A stretch of 35,339 nt of DNA from Convivina praedatoris (GTDB taxonomy: Bacteria; Bacillota; Bacilli; Lactobacillales; Lactobacillaceae). Made by a program: the position numbers and the translations under genes. The DNA lies in NCBI RefSeq assembly GCF_933208505.1, contig NZ_CAKOEU010000010.1; one strand, 5' to 3'. The notes beneath the pieces were generated by a model. That model had not been told where the DNA came from. It worked only from the letters and a program-made list of their open reading frames with translations, and searched no databases. Positions 24,490-33,973 of the stretch are shown one piece after another; the first letter of the stretch is position 1; each line of letters opens with the position of its first letter.

Positions 24490-26553
24490 ATGAATAAAGA
24501 TCAAATGCATGACATGTCCTCAATGTCTAATCAGCATGATATGAGCCAAATGTCACATAATAATTCGATGACTGACATGTCAATGCACCAACACAGCGGA
24601 CACATGCACATGATGCCCGGTGGCAGCATGATGAATATGAACATGGGGGATATGCGGCGGCGTTTCTGGTGGTCACTGATTCTGATGATACCCATTATTT
24701 TTATCACCCCGTTAATGGGTCTAAATTTACCCTTCACCAAAACATTTCCAGGTAGTAATTGGGTCACTGCTGTTTTAGCTGCTGCTCTTTATATAGTGGG
24801 TACCAAACCATTTTTCACCGGTGCAATTGCTGAACTTAAACAAAAAAAGCCAGCTATGATGAGTTTAATTAGCATGGGTCTTTTAGTAACTTTCTGGTAT
24901 TCAATTTACGCCTTATTAGCAAACACTTTCCTGCACAGCGATGTTATGGACTACTTCTGGGAATTTGCTACCTTAGTCGTAATCATGCTTTTAGGCCATT
25001 TATTAGAAATGTCAGCTACCATGCGGGCGGGTGATGCTACCACAGAACTGCGCAAGCTAATGCCAGAAACTGCTCATGTACAGCACGGCGACACTTTTAT
25101 GGATATGCCCCTTAGTAGTCTTAAAAACGGTATGGTGGTTCAAGTTTTGGCTGGTGAAGCCTTCCCAGGTGATGGCTTGGTGCAAAGTGGCCAAAGTCAA
25201 GTTGATGAATCCTTGATGACCGGTGAAAGTAAACCGATTACTAAAAACGTCGGCGATAAAGTTATCGGCGGGACCATCAATGGTGATGCCACCCTTCTAG
25301 TCTTGTTGAATGGTGTCGGTAACAATTCTTTTATTGGTCAGCTAGAAAATACTTTAGTCCACTCTCAAAATGCTAAATCACAAGCTGAAGATTTGGCCAC
25401 CAAAGTAGCTTCTTGGCTATTCTGGCTAGCTCTCGCCTTTGCCATTGGTGCCTTTTTAATATGGACACCCCTTAAAGGGTTAAATTTTGCCATTAACATT
25501 GCCGTGACTACTTTAGTGATTGCATGTCCCCACGCTCTCGGATTGGCTATTCCTATGGTTATCCAACGAACTAAAGCTATTGCCGCTAGTGACGGTATTT
25601 TAATTAAAAATCACAAGAATGTGATTATGGCCAAAAATATTCAATACGCTCTAATGGATAAAACTGGCACATTAACCAATGGTCATTTTACCGTCCAAAA
25701 ATTAGTGTTTACTGATATTAAAGAAGATGATGCCCTAGCTATTATGGCTGGATTGGAAAGTCAATCAACTCATCCCTTGGCTAAATCATTAGTAAGCTAT
25801 GTTACTAATAAAAAAATTCAAGCCACTCCAATGACTCAGGTTAAAGTACTAAACGGCTATGGTGTTCAGGGGCAACTAAAAAACGTCACCTATACTTTAG
25901 CCTCCGGACGCTATTTAGATGAAAACCATATTCAGTATCAACCCTTAGATAATATGGGAACTGTTTCTTATTTAACTAATGGCCAGCAAGTCCTCGCTGC
26001 TATTTCTCAAGGAGACAGTATCAAGGCTTCAACCCCTCAGTTTATTCAGGATTTAAAGGCAGCGGGTATTACACCAGTAATGGTTACCGGTGATAATCAG
26101 CAAACCGCTGACCATGTCGCCCAGCAACTTGGTATCACTGAAGTTAGAGCGCAGACATCTCCCCAAAATAAAATTAAATTGGTCAAAGAATATCAAAACA
26201 AAGGCCAAGTAATGATGATTGGTGATGGTATCAATGATGCCCCTGCCCTAGCCCAAGCCAACCTAAGTATCGCCATTGGCGCTGGCACACAAGTCGCCCA
26301 AGCTTCAGCTGATGCCGTTTTGATTTCGCCCAGTCTTACTAAAGTAATTGATCTAATTCACCTAGCCTATAATGCTAACCGTAAGGAGATCGAAAACCTA
26401 TGGTGGGGAGCTGGTTATAACGTACTAGCTATTCCTGCCGCTGCTGGGCTGTTCACCTTTGCGGGTATCACTTTGAACCCCATGATTGGGGCCATTGTTA
26501 TGTCACTATCCACTGTAATTGTGGCCTTTAACGCCCTACTATTGCGCAAATAA
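24490..26553 (+). CDS. copB: CopB-type copper P1B-ATPase
   Basis: A 687-aa heavy-metal exporting ATPase. Residues 1-55 form a Met/His-rich head (repeats of MSxM and HDMSQM) that can gather copper. Eight membrane helices follow in the P1B pattern. The actuator carries DESLMTGESKPI. The metal-site motif in TM6 is CPH (346-348), typical of CopB and not CPC of CopA. The phosphorylation site is DKTGT (Asp390), the nucleotide-binding His lies in STHPLAKS, and GDGINDAPALAQA closes the P domain. AGGAGAGGAG precedes the ATG. No copY or chaperone gene is adjacent. It would export Cu+ or Ag+ from the cytoplasm. Confidence 0.93.
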   Translation: MNKDQMHDMSSMSNQHDMSQMSHNNSMTDMSMHQHSGHMHMMPGGSMMNMNMGDMRRRFWWSLILMIPIIFITPLMGLNLPFTKTFPGSNWVTAVLAAALYIVGTKPFFTGAIAELKQKKPAMMSLISMGLLVTFWYSIYALLANTFLHSDVMDYFWEFATLVVIMLLGHLLEMSATMRAGDATTELRKLMPETAHVQHGDTFMDMPLSSLKNGMVVQVLAGEAFPGDGLVQSGQSQVDESLMTGESKPITKNVGDKVIGGTINGDATLLVLLNGVGNNSFIGQLENTLVHSQNAKSQAEDLATKVASWLFWLALAFAIGAFLIWTPLKGLNFAINIAVTTLVIACPHALGLAIPMVIQRTKAIAASDGILIKNHKNVIMAKNIQYALMDKTGTLTNGHFTVQKLVFTDIKEDDALAIMAGLESQSTHPLAKSLVSYVTNKKIQATPMTQVKVLNGYGVQGQLKNVTYTLASGRYLDENHIQYQPLDNMGTVSYLTNGQQVLAAISQGDSIKASTPQFIQDLKAAGITPVMVTGDNQQTADHVAQQLGITEVRAQTSPQNKIKLVKEYQNKGQVMMIGDGINDAPALAQANLSIAIGAGTQVAQASADAVLISPSLTKVIDLIHLAYNANRKEIENLWWGAGYNVLAIPAAAGLFTFAGITLNPMIGAIVMSLSTVIVAFNALLLRK

Positions 26554-26627
26554 ATTTTCCGATTAATAGCTATAAAATGTTATCCTATTAAAGATTGCCG
26601 TATAAAAAATGACTCAAGGAGATATTC

Positions 26628-27326
26628 ATGCGCAAGTATCTTGCTGAATTTTTAGGAACCTTACTATTTATGCTCTTTGCCGGTGCGAGTATCATTTATT
26701 TAACTGCCTTTAATTTCGCCCAAATATTTGATATTATGCTAACTTTTGGACTAGCTCTAATGACTTCAATGTTCATCTGGGGGCCATGGGCCAATGGTGG
26801 CCACTTTAACCCAGCCGTATCAATCGGAGCGGCTATCACTGGTCAAATCACTTGGAAAACTTGTCTAGGGTATACTGTTGCCCAACTTCTAGGTGGTATT
26901 ACTGGGCTTGGTTTTACCATTGCTGGAATTAATGGACTATCTAACATTCAAAAATCTGCCAGTCAAAATATTTCCACCACTCAAATTTTGAGCTCCTTAC
27001 ATCCAACATCTAGTGATCTATTAGCACCCTATACTTTCGGAGTTGAACTAGTGCTAACTTTCTTTTTAGTATTAGTCATCCTGTTAGCAATCCAAGAGCA
27101 TCCCCGCTTAAGTCCGGTCATTGCCGGGACATTTTTAACCTTAACAATGTTTACTGCTTTTCCGCTTAGCGGTGGTGCTTTAAACCCAGTTCGGGTTATT
27201 GCATCCATCTTTTACACCAGTAATCAAGCTGGCTCCTTTATATGGATTTACCTAGCAGCACAACTTCTAGCGGCTGTCTTAGCCGGAGGAGTGCTTCGTA
27301 TCTTTTATCGTCCGACGCAAGCTTAA
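26628..27326 (+). CDS. Aquaporin/glycerol facilitator family (MIP) channel
   Basis: A 232-aa protein with six hydrophobic helices and the two half-helix motifs: GGHFNPAVSIGA (about 51-62) and GGALNPVRVIA (about 182-192), where NPV replaces the second NPA. The length is on the short aquaporin side, not the longer GlpF type. MIP channels of lactobacilli conduct water, glycerol, H2O2 or lactic acid; selectivity cannot be read here. It lies 74 nt after copB with its own CAAGGAG site; cotranscription is possible. Confidence 0.88.
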   Translation: MRKYLAEFLGTLLFMLFAGASIIYLTAFNFAQIFDIMLTFGLALMTSMFIWGPWANGGHFNPAVSIGAAITGQITWKTCLGYTVAQLLGGITGLGFTIAGINGLSNIQKSASQNISTTQILSSLHPTSSDLLAPYTFGVELVLTFFLVLVILLAIQEHPRLSPVIAGTFLTLTMFTAFPLSGGALNPVRVIASIFYTSNQAGSFIWIYLAAQLLAAVLAGGVLRIFYRPTQA

Positions 27327-27327
27327 A

Positions 27328-27370
27328 ATAAAAAAGGTGAATTGCTAAATAGCAATTCACCTTTTTTTAT
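27328..27370. terminator. Bidirectional terminator between MIP channel and RluD-family gene
   Basis: AAAAAAGGTGAATTGCT / AGCAATTCACCTTTTTT, 17-bp perfect arms with a 4-nt loop, at the convergent gene ends. Confidence 0.93.
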
Positions 27371-28257
27371 TCCCAAAATAATTGATTATTTTTAAGTTTA
27401 ATTGACAAATTTTTTCCACTAAACGGCTGAATAAAATCCAACTGCCCTGCTTGTAGCATTAAACGGCTGGCCTTGAGGCCCCCATACAAAGAATCCCCAA
27501 TAATTGGGTGCCCTACACTTGCTAAATGCACCCGTATCTGATGCATTCGCCCCGTCGATAGCACTAATTTAAGTAAACTCCTATCGCTTATTTGCTCAAC
27601 GACCCGCCAACCAGTTTGAGCCGTCTGTCCACAATCATCATCCACCCACCGTAATCGATCATCAGTTGGATGTTGCCCAATTGGGCGATTAATTATACCC
27701 GTAGTAGCTGACATATGCCCTTTAACCCAAGCATAATAAGTCCGTTGAATTTCTTTTTTACTAAGCTGTCGGTTTAGAATTGGCACCACAATTGGATTTT
27801 TAGCAATGAGGACCAATCCAGAAGTATCCCGGTCTAATCGGTGAACCATATATGGCTGGGCTGGTGCTTGCGCCGACAAAGTTTGATTTTGTTTTAAATA
27901 GGCAGCCGCATAATTTAATAGCGTATCATCTTCACTTGGCGAATGAGCATGCATTTTCATTCCAGCTGGTTTATCAAGCACCATTAAGTCATTATTTTCA
28001 TAAATAACTTTAATTGCCTGATGATAATTAGGCCGGTAACTGTCTGGCGCATAGAAATCATCCACGTTAAACCTCATGGTCAGGCAATCATCTATTTTTA
28101 ATACATAACTAGTAGCAACGATTTGACCATTAACAACTAAACCTTTATGTTGCCGTAAGGCACCCCTTAAGTGTTTCGGTAGATAGTTATCAATTAAAAA
28201 TTCTTTAATTGATTTCCCACTATTATAATTATCAACTGATACTTGATATTGCCACAT
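27367..28257 (-). CDS. RluA/RluD-family pseudouridine synthase
   Basis: A 296-aa enzyme that isomerises uridine to pseudouridine in rRNA or tRNA. A short S4-like N-terminal segment (KHLRGALRQHKGLVVNG) precedes the catalytic HRLDRDTSGLVLIAK (catalytic Asp near 144). The later GRMHQIRVHLASVGHPIIGDSLYG is the conserved RluA-family block. AGGAAG lies just before the ATG. The target nucleotide is not deducible because paralogues differ. It is separated from the upstream LtaS-like gene by a terminator. Confidence 0.92.
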   Translation of the reverse strand: MWQYQVSVDNYNSGKSIKEFLIDNYLPKHLRGALRQHKGLVVNGQIVATSYVLKIDDCLTMRFNVDDFYAPDSYRPNYHQAIKVIYENNDLMVLDKPAGMKMHAHSPSEDDTLLNYAAAYLKQNQTLSAQAPAQPYMVHRLDRDTSGLVLIAKNPIVVPILNRQLSKKEIQRTYYAWVKGHMSATTGIINRPIGQHPTDDRLRWVDDDCGQTAQTGWRVVEQISDRSLLKLVLSTGRMHQIRVHLASVGHPIIGDSLYGGLKASRLMLQAGQLDFIQPFSGKNLSIKLKNNQLFWE

Positions 28258-28270
28258 GCCATCTTCCTAA

Positions 28271-28299
28271 AAAGGACTAGTAGTCTATACTAGTCCTTT
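28271..28299 (-). terminator. Terminator of the LtaS-like operon
   Basis: 12-bp arms (AAAGGACTAGTA / TACTAGTCCTTT) with a 5-nt loop and U-run on the minus strand, right after the LtaS-like gene. Confidence 0.88.
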
Positions 28300-28304
28300 A
28301 TTTA

Positions 28305-30506
28305 TCAATTACTTCCTGAAAAATCATCAGCACCACGCGGAATCACACGAGTGGTATCCCCCTTAGCATCATATACTTCAGGAGCATCCGTTACATAATC
28401 ACCCAACGTTGTCTTGTCGCCATTTTTAGCATACAAACTGTTCGACTTACGTTCCTCACTTTGCTGCTTTAATCGTTTAACGGTGGCCGACTTACTATAA
28501 TCATAATTACGATCATCAATAGCCTTAAAACCCTTTGGATCATAAAAACGTAGTAAGTTCTTTTGATTAACATCATCTGACATCGCCAGTTCTTTAACAG
28601 CTGAATCCTGTAATTTATTGAAAGTTTCTTGCTCTTGTGTCGTCGGATCCGTAATCCGCTGACCCGTTTTAACATTCCAATAACTACCTGAAAGACTAGC
28701 ATAATCAGGACTAATCCAGTCTTTATTTCGGAAGACAACTAGCTGTTGACGTTTAGTACTTAACAAATCCTGCCCAAACTGAATATAGCGTTTCGTGCTA
28801 ATGCCTAGCAAATGTTCAATTGTTGGTGCCACATCAATTTCCCCACCATAAGTATGGTCAATATGCCCCTCCTTATAGCCTGGTATATGAATGATCAGTG
28901 GTGTCCTCTGCAAATTAGCATTATCTAAATCAGTCCATTCACCATCTGTACGCCCCAAAATTGGTGCCAGATAATGATTTTCAGTGTTTGAAATACCATA
29001 ATGATCCCCATACAAAACAACCATGGTATTATCATACAATCCCGTTTTCTTAAGATAATCAAAAAATTCTTTTAATGATTGATCCAAGTAATGGTTAGCT
29101 ACAAAGTAATTGTCAACATATTTAGAACCACTATTAGTGGTTACAAAGTTAGGATCTTGATCCTGTTTATCAATATCAAAAGGTGTATGGTTAGTGACCG
29201 TCAAATACTTCGCATAAAACGGTTGTGACAAGCGCTCTAAGTATGGTACTGAATCACGGAATAAGAGTTTATCCTTCAAGCCCCAGGAAGTAGCTTTTTT
29301 ACCAGTAACATCAAAATACTCACCTGAAACCCAATTTTGGTAGCCCATTCGCTTATAGACGTTACTCCGGTTCCAAAATGTACCGGTATTACCGTGGAAA
29401 ACTGCACTCGAATAATCAGCACGCTGGTTTAAAATTGCTGGCATTGCCTGGAAAGTCTGGTCATTCCCTAGCTTAGAAAATAAAGATCCCTGCGGAAGCC
29501 CAAAGGTAGAAGTTTCCAGCATATTTTCAGCATCCGAAGTTTTACCCTGTCCCACTTGATGGAAAAAATTATCAAAGGCAATCGTCCCCTGATCATGATA
29601 CAAACTATTCAAGAACGGTGTTACTTCTTGTCCATTAATCTGACGATCAATTGAAAGTTGCTGAAAACTTTCCAAATGAATGACAATCACATTTTTCCCT
29701 TTAGCGGTTCCATAAAAACTAGGATTGACCTCCGCATAGTGACTTTTAATATAGGCCTTAACTTCATCTAGTTGATCTGGACGAGCGCTCTTACGCACCT
29801 GACTGGTTTCATACGTGTTATAGGCATCACAGATAGTAAAGGGACCTAAGCCCAAATACTTAACTAAATATTCTCGGTCAAACTGACGAGTTAATAACTG
29901 GGGTCGTTCAATATCAGCCACCATAAAATTCAAAGCCAGTAAAAGCCATCCGAAAGTAAAAGTTTTAAAAGCATAAAATTGCGGCAATCGACGATTATCA
30001 AATTTGATTTTTTTAAAGACAAACAACCCAATCAAGACCACAATATCGGCCCAAAAGAAAACATCGTGCCAATTTAAAGTAACGGCACCAGCAACTTTTG
30101 TCCCTTGGTTAACGGTCTTGTACCCCAACATTGTATTAATCGACATATAGTCCGAAAATTCTCGAAAATAAGTCACATTAATGTAGAGTAACGTTGTCAA
30201 AAGGCCATCTAACAACAATAAAGCCCCGTAATATAATTCTTTACGTCGAATAAATAGAGCTAAACTCAAGAAAATAATAGTAAACCCAACTGGATTAAAA
30301 AATATCAAGATAAATTGAACTGGACTAGCAATATGCAACCAGTTAAAATCAGCCCCGTAGGCTAGAATTGTTTTTAAAACCATCAAAATAACAATCCACA
30401 CGAAAAAACCTTTACGACTGTTAAGTTGTCTATTCCAATTTTTAGGCGACAACACCTGCTGCCATAAATCTTGAACACGATTCCTCATGCTAAACATATT
30501 TCTCAC
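28305..30506 (-). CDS. LtaS-family lipoteichoic acid synthase / phosphoglycerol transferase
   Basis: A 733-aa protein with about five N-terminal membrane helices (residues ~33-205) and an extracellular sulfatase-type domain (~265-600). Conserved LtaS elements: VIHLES (metal Glu), GQGKTSDAE (catalytic Thr), FHGNTGTFWNRSNVYKRMGY (substrate site), and YGDHYG (metal Asp-His). It polymerises glycerol phosphate from phosphatidylglycerol onto a glycolipid, or primes or modifies that polymer. It is longer than S. aureus LtaS (646 aa) because of a charged C-terminal tail. Third gene of a minus-strand operon with two membrane proteins. Confidence 0.92.
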   Translation of the reverse strand: MRNMFSMRNRVQDLWQQVLSPKNWNRQLNSRKGFFVWIVILMVLKTILAYGADFNWLHIASPVQFILIFFNPVGFTIIFLSLALFIRRKELYYGALLLLDGLLTTLLYINVTYFREFSDYMSINTMLGYKTVNQGTKVAGAVTLNWHDVFFWADIVVLIGLFVFKKIKFDNRRLPQFYAFKTFTFGWLLLALNFMVADIERPQLLTRQFDREYLVKYLGLGPFTICDAYNTYETSQVRKSARPDQLDEVKAYIKSHYAEVNPSFYGTAKGKNVIVIHLESFQQLSIDRQINGQEVTPFLNSLYHDQGTIAFDNFFHQVGQGKTSDAENMLETSTFGLPQGSLFSKLGNDQTFQAMPAILNQRADYSSAVFHGNTGTFWNRSNVYKRMGYQNWVSGEYFDVTGKKATSWGLKDKLLFRDSVPYLERLSQPFYAKYLTVTNHTPFDIDKQDQDPNFVTTNSGSKYVDNYFVANHYLDQSLKEFFDYLKKTGLYDNTMVVLYGDHYGISNTENHYLAPILGRTDGEWTDLDNANLQRTPLIIHIPGYKEGHIDHTYGGEIDVAPTIEHLLGISTKRYIQFGQDLLSTKRQQLVVFRNKDWISPDYASLSGSYWNVKTGQRITDPTTQEQETFNKLQDSAVKELAMSDDVNQKNLLRFYDPKGFKAIDDRNYDYSKSATVKRLKQQSEERKSNSLYAKNGDKTTLGDYVTDAPEVYDAKGDTTRVIPRGADDFSGSN

Positions 30507-30531
30507 CCTAGCTATCTATTTCCCACTGCGC

Positions 30532-31338
30532 TTAAACCTTTTCACGCTGGGCATAAGCTACTTCAACTTTTACATAGTGTGGTTTAACAACTTCTACTAG
30601 TTCTCGACGGCCCTGCACATGACTTTTCCCACCTGTAATAACCACCGAAGCTAATGATAATTGGTAATCTTTTTGAGCCTGTCTAACCGGTAATAAACCA
30701 ATTTTAGTAATTGTAGCAATATCTTGTGCTTGTAACTGATTCAGCCCAGCTACAATGTCTAAACTACCATCTGCCATCTCTTGTAAATCAAAATATGGCA
30801 GTAAAGTCCCTGGATGATTATCATGGATACAGCCATCTTGAGCAATGATTTGACGCTGCCCCTTTTTATTGAGACTGTGATAATCATGGGCCCACATATT
30901 CATCGCTTCTAATTGCTGAGCTAAATTATCAATAGCCTGCTGCTGCTGATCGCTAAACTGCACCTCAGCCTTTAGCACATCTTTACGATCATACATGCCA
31001 TTAGCTGGCATAATAATGGGGTGAGCAGCCGTAGCTTCGCCGGCCACTGGAATTGTCGTCCCCAATACCTTAGCAAGCAATCGTGAAACATCCCATTTCA
31101 TGGCCTTAGTTGTAAAAAAGTAAAATACATTTAAAATGCTAAAATACAGCAATACTAAGAACACTGCGACTAATAAGGATCCACGTAACCAACGACCGTT
31201 TTGAAAAAATCGTAATGATAAATATAAAATATACCAAACACCAGCCATAGCCACAACGGTATAGATTTTTCCTTTAGTTCGAGTATTAGTAGTAAAATAT
31301 CCCAAATAACTATTAACAATATCTAATAGTGAAAACAT
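30532..31338 (-). CDS. Hypothetical membrane protein of an envelope operon
   Basis: A 268-aa protein with two or three N-terminal hydrophobic helices (about 25-45 and 50-75) and a soluble C-terminal part (~110-268) that is Gln/Asp-rich. The N-terminus (FSLLDIVNSYLGYF) resembles a membrane-protein family restricted to Lactobacillales (possibly DUF6681); I could not verify this. It lies 6 nt after the Ser-rich gene and 25 nt before the LtaS-like gene, so all three are almost certainly one operon. A role in lipoteichoic acid assembly or in anchoring the synthase is inference. Confidence 0.78.
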   Translation of the reverse strand: MFSLLDIVNSYLGYFTTNTRTKGKIYTVVAMAGVWYILYLSLRFFQNGRWLRGSLLVAVFLVLLYFSILNVFYFFTTKAMKWDVSRLLAKVLGTTIPVAGEATAAHPIIMPANGMYDRKDVLKAEVQFSDQQQQAIDNLAQQLEAMNMWAHDYHSLNKKGQRQIIAQDGCIHDNHPGTLLPYFDLQEMADGSLDIVAGLNQLQAQDIATITKIGLLPVRQAQKDYQLSLASVVITGGKSHVQGRRELVEVVKPHYVKVEVAYAQREKV

Positions 31339-31344
31339 GCTATA

Positions 31345-31740
31345 TTACCCCTGTTCTGACACCTTACTACTTGTATCATTGCTAGATACTTTATCACTTT
31401 GTTGACTGCTACTAGAACTACCTTTAGATTCCTGTGAACTAGTACTAGATTCCCCACTCGACGAATCACTAGAAGAAACCGCCTTTTCCGAAGAATAACT
31501 ACTCTGTGTGCTGCTGTGACTCGACTCACTACTTGATGAATGCTTTTCACTATTAGCGATACTAGTCGAAGAGGTTGATACATAACTAACCGAGCTAACC
31601 TTCTTCCCTTCTTGTGTACCAGTAGCTACGTTGACTGCCAAATTAGCAGCGCTAATGGCAACAATTAAAGACACAATCGCTGCTGGCGTTAAAAATGGTG
31701 GTATTTGCTTTTCATCGCTTAAAATTTTTTCTTTGAGCAT
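31345..31740 (-). CDS. Membrane-anchored serine-rich protein
   Basis: A 131-aa protein: cytoplasmic N-terminus (residues 1-17), one membrane helix (~18-42, FLTPAAIVSLIVAISAANLAV), then about 85 residues of Ser (>40%), Lys, Glu and Gln with no hydrophobic content. The tail probably faces outward as a flexible, possibly glycosylated stalk. First gene of the operon with the unknown membrane protein and the LtaS-like enzyme. No known domain. Confidence 0.8.
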   Translation of the reverse strand: MLKEKILSDEKQIPPFLTPAAIVSLIVAISAANLAVNVATGTQEGKKVSSVSYVSTSSTSIANSEKHSSSSESSHSSTQSSYSSEKAVSSSDSSSGESSTSSQESKGSSSSSQQSDKVSSNDTSSKVSEQG

Positions 31741-31797
31741 AATCCTTTTAATTCCTTAATAACCATTTTAACCGACTTTTAAAATAAAAGTAAAAAA

Positions 31798-31811
31798 ACC
31801 GCCATGGCGGT
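31798..31811 (-). terminator. Terminator-like hairpin in the leader of the LtaS operon
   Basis: The 14-nt palindrome ACCGCCATGGCGGT is followed on the minus strand by seven U. No minus-strand gene ends here; the hairpin sits 58 nt upstream of the Ser-rich gene. It may be a leader attenuator or block transcription coming from further upstream. Confidence 0.6.
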
Positions 31812-31933
31812 GATGACTACTGCTATTAAGTCTACTAAATAATAATAGGTTCAACTACATGAACAAGTTTAATTGTACTATAATAGGATGATGTTAAATC
31901 AAAATTAAGAGTTTTTTTCAGAAGGGTTCAGCT

Positions 31934-32707
31934 ATGCGAGAATACGATGCCTATTTAATCGACTTAGATGGCACCATTTACCAAGGAACAAAGCCAATTC
32001 CAGCCGCTAAACGATTTATTAGCAAGCTACAAAAGGCCAATATTCCTTACCTATTTGTTACCAACAATTCCACCAAAACACCAGCCGACGTTGCCCGCAA
32101 TCTGTCCATTAATCATGATATTCCGACTAGTTCCAATCAAGTTTACACTAGTGCTCTTGCAACAGCTGACTATCTAGCCAAAGCAGCCACTCCTGGTCAT
32201 CAAACCGTTTATATGATTGGTGAAGAGGGCTTGAAAGTTTCCTTAAGCGATGCTGATTTTAACCTTATCGGTGATGATCGAGCTGATTATGTGGTTACTG
32301 GCCTAGATCGTCAATTAACCTACGCTAAGCTAGCTAATGCCACCCTTGCTATCCAAAAGGGGGCACGCTTCATTGCAACTAACGCTGATACTAATTTACC
32401 AAGTGAACGGGGCATGCTTCCCGGAGCAGGTACAATCGTACAAGCCTTACAAACAGCTACTAATGTTAAACCGACTATCATTGCCAAACCCTCGCTGCCC
32501 ATTATGACCGGCGCGCTATCACGCCTGGGAAATCCTCAGCATCCAATTATGGTGGGTGACAATTATCATACTGATATTCTTGCTGGTATAAATGCGAAAA
32601 TTGACACCTTATTGGTGTATAGTGGCGTTTCCACACCCGAACAAATTCAAAAAATGCTTCTTAAGCCAACTCACTCGGTTCAAAATCTGGACGAATGGGA
32701 GTTATAA
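31934..32707 (+). CDS. HAD-IIA (NagD-like) phosphatase
   Basis: A 257-aa HAD hydrolase. Motif I LIDLDGTIYQG (nucleophile Asp near 11), motif II FVTNNSTK, the C2 cap in the middle (about 85-180), Lys in IIAKPSLP as motif III, and VGDNYHTDILAG (motif IV). This is the low-GC Gram-positive group annotated TIGR01457; the physiological substrate is unclear (sugar phosphates or nucleotides). GAAGGG precedes the ATG. It is monocistronic and ended by a shared terminator. Confidence 0.92.
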   Translation: MREYDAYLIDLDGTIYQGTKPIPAAKRFISKLQKANIPYLFVTNNSTKTPADVARNLSINHDIPTSSNQVYTSALATADYLAKAATPGHQTVYMIGEEGLKVSLSDADFNLIGDDRADYVVTGLDRQLTYAKLANATLAIQKGARFIATNADTNLPSERGMLPGAGTIVQALQTATNVKPTIIAKPSLPIMTGALSRLGNPQHPIMVGDNYHTDILAGINAKIDTLLVYSGVSTPEQIQKMLLKPTHSVQNLDEWEL

Positions 32708-32737
32708 AAAAGGAGGGCCACGTGGCTCTCCTTTTTT
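32704..32737. terminator. Bidirectional terminator
   Basis: AAAAAAGGAGGGCCA / TGGCTCTCCTTTTTT (one G-U pair) around CG, between the convergent HAD and DUF2075 genes. Confidence 0.9.
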
Positions 32738-33926
32738 ATAGTTCTAATAGTCTTTTTCTTAATTGTGGATCAGCAGCGGTTACATACAACCCCTTAATCC
32801 CACGTTTTAGCAAAACATTCAGCGTATTAAACATTACCTGACTTTTAAAAGCAGTCATCTCTTGTTCACTTTGAATTCGAGGTGTTTTTTTATAAATTTC
32901 AGTATGCGTTACCTTGTCAGGATTAACAACAATCGAATCAGTGGTAGCATCATACTCAAAAGCAGGACTTAAAATAACCCCAGCGTAATTCAAATCAAAA
33001 CCTTGAATGGTGTAAATCGATCCCACTTCCGTAATTGATTCGGATCGCTCAGCCCAAGGCGTTGGCTGAGCATCTAATTCATCCCATGGTTGGTTGAAAT
33101 CATCCATGCGCACTGTATGCTCGTCATGTGGTCCTCGGGTAAATCCAGTAGCTGTCAGCATTCTAGATAATCCAACCTCTATGTTTCGTTGTTTGATAGC
33201 CTCATATAAGTCATAAGCACGACTATAAATTCTCAAATCATAGTCACCACGATTTGACGGTAATGGTAATATTTGGCCGTTAGTCAACCCATCAATCCAC
33301 TCTATAGTAGCCTGAGAAGCCTGCATCCGATATTGAAAATCAAGATTAAAAAAAACATGCTTGTATGGAGCAAGAACCTTGTCTAATAATGGTTTGTTCC
33401 AAAACATTTTAGTCTGCATCACCTGCTTAAAATCAAAAACAACAACGACAACCCGACTTAATTTAATAATTTCACTTAATTGGTTCTCTTGCGTAAATCG
33501 AATATAAGGCTCTGGCTTTGTAAATAATAAATGTCCTTCATCTACTAGAACAATATCATACATTTTCTTCGTTTTATGACAGTCATTAATTAGAGAAGTT
33601 GGTCGAACATAGTCTTTTTTATAAATACCAGGTAATTGCCTTCCTAATTCCTGATAAATTTTCAATAACTCTGGATGGTTAACAGTAAAAACACATTGTT
33701 TTTGATAATAAGGTGATCCCTTTAAAGTAGCACCAGCTTTTAAACGCTGAAAAAGTTTTGTTAAAAGAACACTCTTACCAGTACCAGCTTGTCCCTCAAT
33801 AACAACAATGTGATGTTCACCTGACTTCAAAGCACACTCTATATAATGCTGAATATTAGTTAACTGCTGCTCTTGTTGAACAGTTATTTTCTCAACATTA
33901 AATTTTCCAATTGCTGAATTATTCAT
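32736..33926 (-). CDS. DUF2075-type P-loop ATPase/helicase-like protein
   Basis: I place the start at the ATG at 33926 (MNNSAIGKF, 396 aa) because GGAG lies 6 nt upstream; the longer frame to 33974 runs through the tRNA terminator. Walker A is GQAGTGKSVL (about 45-54 of the shorter form), Walker B is IVLVDEGHLL, and the helicase-like motif near the C-terminus is YTIQGFDLNYAGVIL. These define DUF2075 proteins, superfamily 1-like ATPases often found in phage-defence or mobile contexts, though also as stand-alone chromosomal genes. No nuclease domain or partner gene is present. Function unknown. Confidence 0.85.
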   Translation of the reverse strand: MNNSAIGKFNVEKITVQQEQQLTNIQHYIECALKSGEHHIVVIEGQAGTGKSVLLTKLFQRLKAGATLKGSPYYQKQCVFTVNHPELLKIYQELGRQLPGIYKKDYVRPTSLINDCHKTKKMYDIVLVDEGHLLFTKPEPYIRFTQENQLSEIIKLSRVVVVVFDFKQVMQTKMFWNKPLLDKVLAPYKHVFFNLDFQYRMQASQATIEWIDGLTNGQILPLPSNRGDYDLRIYSRAYDLYEAIKQRNIEVGLSRMLTATGFTRGPHDEHTVRMDDFNQPWDELDAQPTPWAERSESITEVGSIYTIQGFDLNYAGVILSPAFEYDATTDSIVVNPDKVTHTEIYKKTPRIQSEQEMTAFKSQVMFNTLNVLLKRGIKGLYVTAADPQLRKRLLEL

Positions 33927-33940
33927 TTTTCTCCAAAAAC

Positions 33941-33967
33941 AAAAAAAGGAAGAGGATTCCCTCTCCC
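33941..33967 (-). terminator. Terminator of the tRNA operon
   Basis: On the minus strand GGGAGAGG, a 3-nt loop, CCTCTTCC and seven U, 7 nt after the last tRNA. It lies between the array and the DUF2075 gene and explains why the longer start of that gene is unlikely. Confidence 0.8.
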
Positions 33968-33973
33968 TTGTCA

